Source: Pseudomonadota bacterium (GTDB lineage Bacteria; Pseudomonadota; Alphaproteobacteria; Caulobacterales; Caulobacteraceae). Taken from it: 7,568 nt of DNA. Shown piece by piece: positions 5,865 to 7,568 of this stretch (positions are counted from its first letter, which is position 1; each line of letters begins with the position of its first letter). The DNA lies in contig JAEWJI010000015.1 of assembly GCA_023386645.1 (NCBI GenBank), positions 1 through 7,568 of the forward strand, written 5' to 3'. A program made the translations under genes and the position numbers. The notes under the pieces are model-generated. The model had not been told where the DNA came from. It saw only the letters and a list, made by a program, of their open reading frames with translations, and ran no database searches.

Positions 5865-6796
<932 letters not shown>

Positions 6797-6818
6797 GCGA
6801 AGCCTCCCCTGAGATCGG

Positions 6819-6847
6819 CACATAGGCGCCGCGCCGGCCGCGCTCAA
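6819..6847 (-). promoter_or_regulatory. Candidate promoter of the ABC transporter operon
   Basis: On the minus strand TTGAGC (6847-6842) is followed after exactly 17 bases by TATGTG (6824-6819). Spacing is ideal and the -35 is good (TTGA core). The predicted start near 6812 gives a very short leader that just includes the GGGGAGG ribosome site (6809-6803). It lies in the 116-bp gap to the divergent gene at 6913, for which I find no clear promoter. Confidence 0.45.
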
Positions 6848-6912
6848 GCTTTGATCCGGAAGCGATCGGCGCCGGCCACGAAACCGTCGGCTTCTCTGGC
6901 CATTCGAGCCGG

Positions 6913-7568
6913 ATGGCCGATTATGATCCGACCCGACCGACCCCGCCCGCCGGCCCTGGCCTGCGCTGGGGACGACCGCCGCAGACCACCTTCATCGCCG
7001 GACCCCTGCCGCGCGGTCCGCTGGCGCCCGAGGCGCCGGCGCGAGCCCCGTCGGCCGCACCCAGCCGGCCGGCGCCGATAGCCGGGCGAGGCATCCTGAC
7101 CGGCTCCATGGTGCCCAAAGGCCGCGCCGCGCCCCTCACGCCTGAGTCCCCGTCCGCGCCGACGGAGCCGAAGCTCCGGGTCGAGCCGGAGGCGCCGCTA
7201 GACATGACCGTGCGGCCGCTGCCGGAGGCCGCTCCCCGGGTCGAGACGCCCGCACCGGTTGCGCCCATGCCGACATCAGAACCGGCGCTGGGGAGCGCAC
7301 CGGCCGTCGAAACGGTGCGCGCCCGTGGCCTCCGGCGTACCGGTCCATCGCCGGCGCTGATCGCCGCCGGCGTCCTGGCGGTTCTGGCGTTTGGCGGCCT
7401 GGCGATCTGGGCGCTTGGCCGCGACGGCGAGGTGGACGCCTCCGCGCCGACGCCCGCCCCGGTCGCGATCGTTCCCGAGTCCAGGGACGAGGCGACGGCG
7501 CCCGTCGAAGCGGCGCCCGTGGCCGAGACCCGGGCGAGGCCGGAGCCGGTGGCCGAGCCGGTCGGGGC
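6913..7568 (+). CDS. Pro/Ala-rich single-pass membrane protein (partial, runs off right edge)
   Basis: From the ATG at 6913 the frame is open to the last base, giving 218 visible residues with no stop. Codons are overwhelmingly G/C-ending, as in the neighbouring genes. Residues 1-140 are rich in Pro, Ala, Arg and Glu and look like a disordered cytoplasmic region. A basic patch (Arg136-Arg142) precedes one membrane segment at about 146-169. After it come Gly-Arg-Asp-Gly-Glu and another Pro/Ala/Glu-rich stretch that continues past the edge, predicted periplasmic. The ribosome site is weak (GAG four bases upstream), so the start is the least certain part; the frame is open further upstream to at least 6841, with no ATG or GTG there in frame. 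The layout around the membrane segment resembles the gene at 4435-5025, with a much longer cytoplasmic part. It is divergent from the ABC operon. The missing C-terminus could hold a folded domain. Function unknown. Confidence 0.7.
   Translation, partial: MADYDPTRPTPPAGPGLRWGRPPQTTFIAGPLPRGPLAPEAPARAPSAAPSRPAPIAGRGILTGSMVPKGRAAPLTPESPSAPTEPKLRVEPEAPLDMTVRPLPEAAPRVETPAPVAPMPTSEPALGSAPAVETVRARGLRRTGPSPALIAAGVLAVLAFGGLAIWALGRDGEVDASAPTPAPVAIVPESRDEATAPVEAAPVAETRARPEPVAEPVG

Overview
The window is GC-rich DNA that reads like a chromosomal segment of an alphaproteobacterium, most likely Caulobacterales (Brevundimonas, Caulobacter or Phenylobacterium type). This is an inference from three things: strongly G/C-ending codons, a MotA stator gene with no motB beside it (as in Caulobacter), and GGAAC-N17-GTT promoter candidates of the kind used by the alphaproteobacterial stress sigma factor EcfG/SigT. 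There is no transposase, integrase, phage gene, CRISPR array, tRNA or rRNA in view. It looks like ordinary core and lineage-specific chromosome, not a mobile island.

Left part (1-3607), all genes on the minus strand. Reading in the direction of transcription from the right: a FATP/FadD-type long-chain acyl-CoA synthetase (1808-3607), the flagellar stator protein MotA (862-1731), a small Thr/Gly-rich lipoprotein (385-729) closed by a strong intrinsic terminator (309-341), and a second small Ala-rich lipoprotein (188 to beyond the left edge) with its own promoter candidate. The lipoproteins have canonical lipoboxes and otherwise look disordered.

Middle (3608-5096). A 250-bp divergent gap leads to two plus-strand genes. 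The first is a secreted beta-rich protein with an Asp cluster (3858-4316) and its own terminator. The second is a single-pass membrane protein with a Pro/Ala-rich tail (4435-5025), preceded by the best EcfG-like promoter in the window and followed by a strong hairpin terminator that also lies just past the convergent ABC operon.

Right part (5097-7568). A two-gene minus-strand operon encodes an ABC-2 exporter of the YadG/YadH type, with ATPase and permease overlapping by one base. A promoter candidate precedes the ATPase. Divergent from it is a plus-strand gene (6913 to beyond the right edge) encoding another Pro/Ala-rich single-pass membrane protein. Its layout around the membrane segment resembles the 4435-5025 product, so the two may be related and they flank the ABC operon.

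I do not see a clearly new biological system. The points most worth checking are the pair of look-alike membrane proteins around the ABC exporter, the two EcfG-like promoters, the TTAA-palindrome upstream of motA, and the low-complexity lipoprotein pair.
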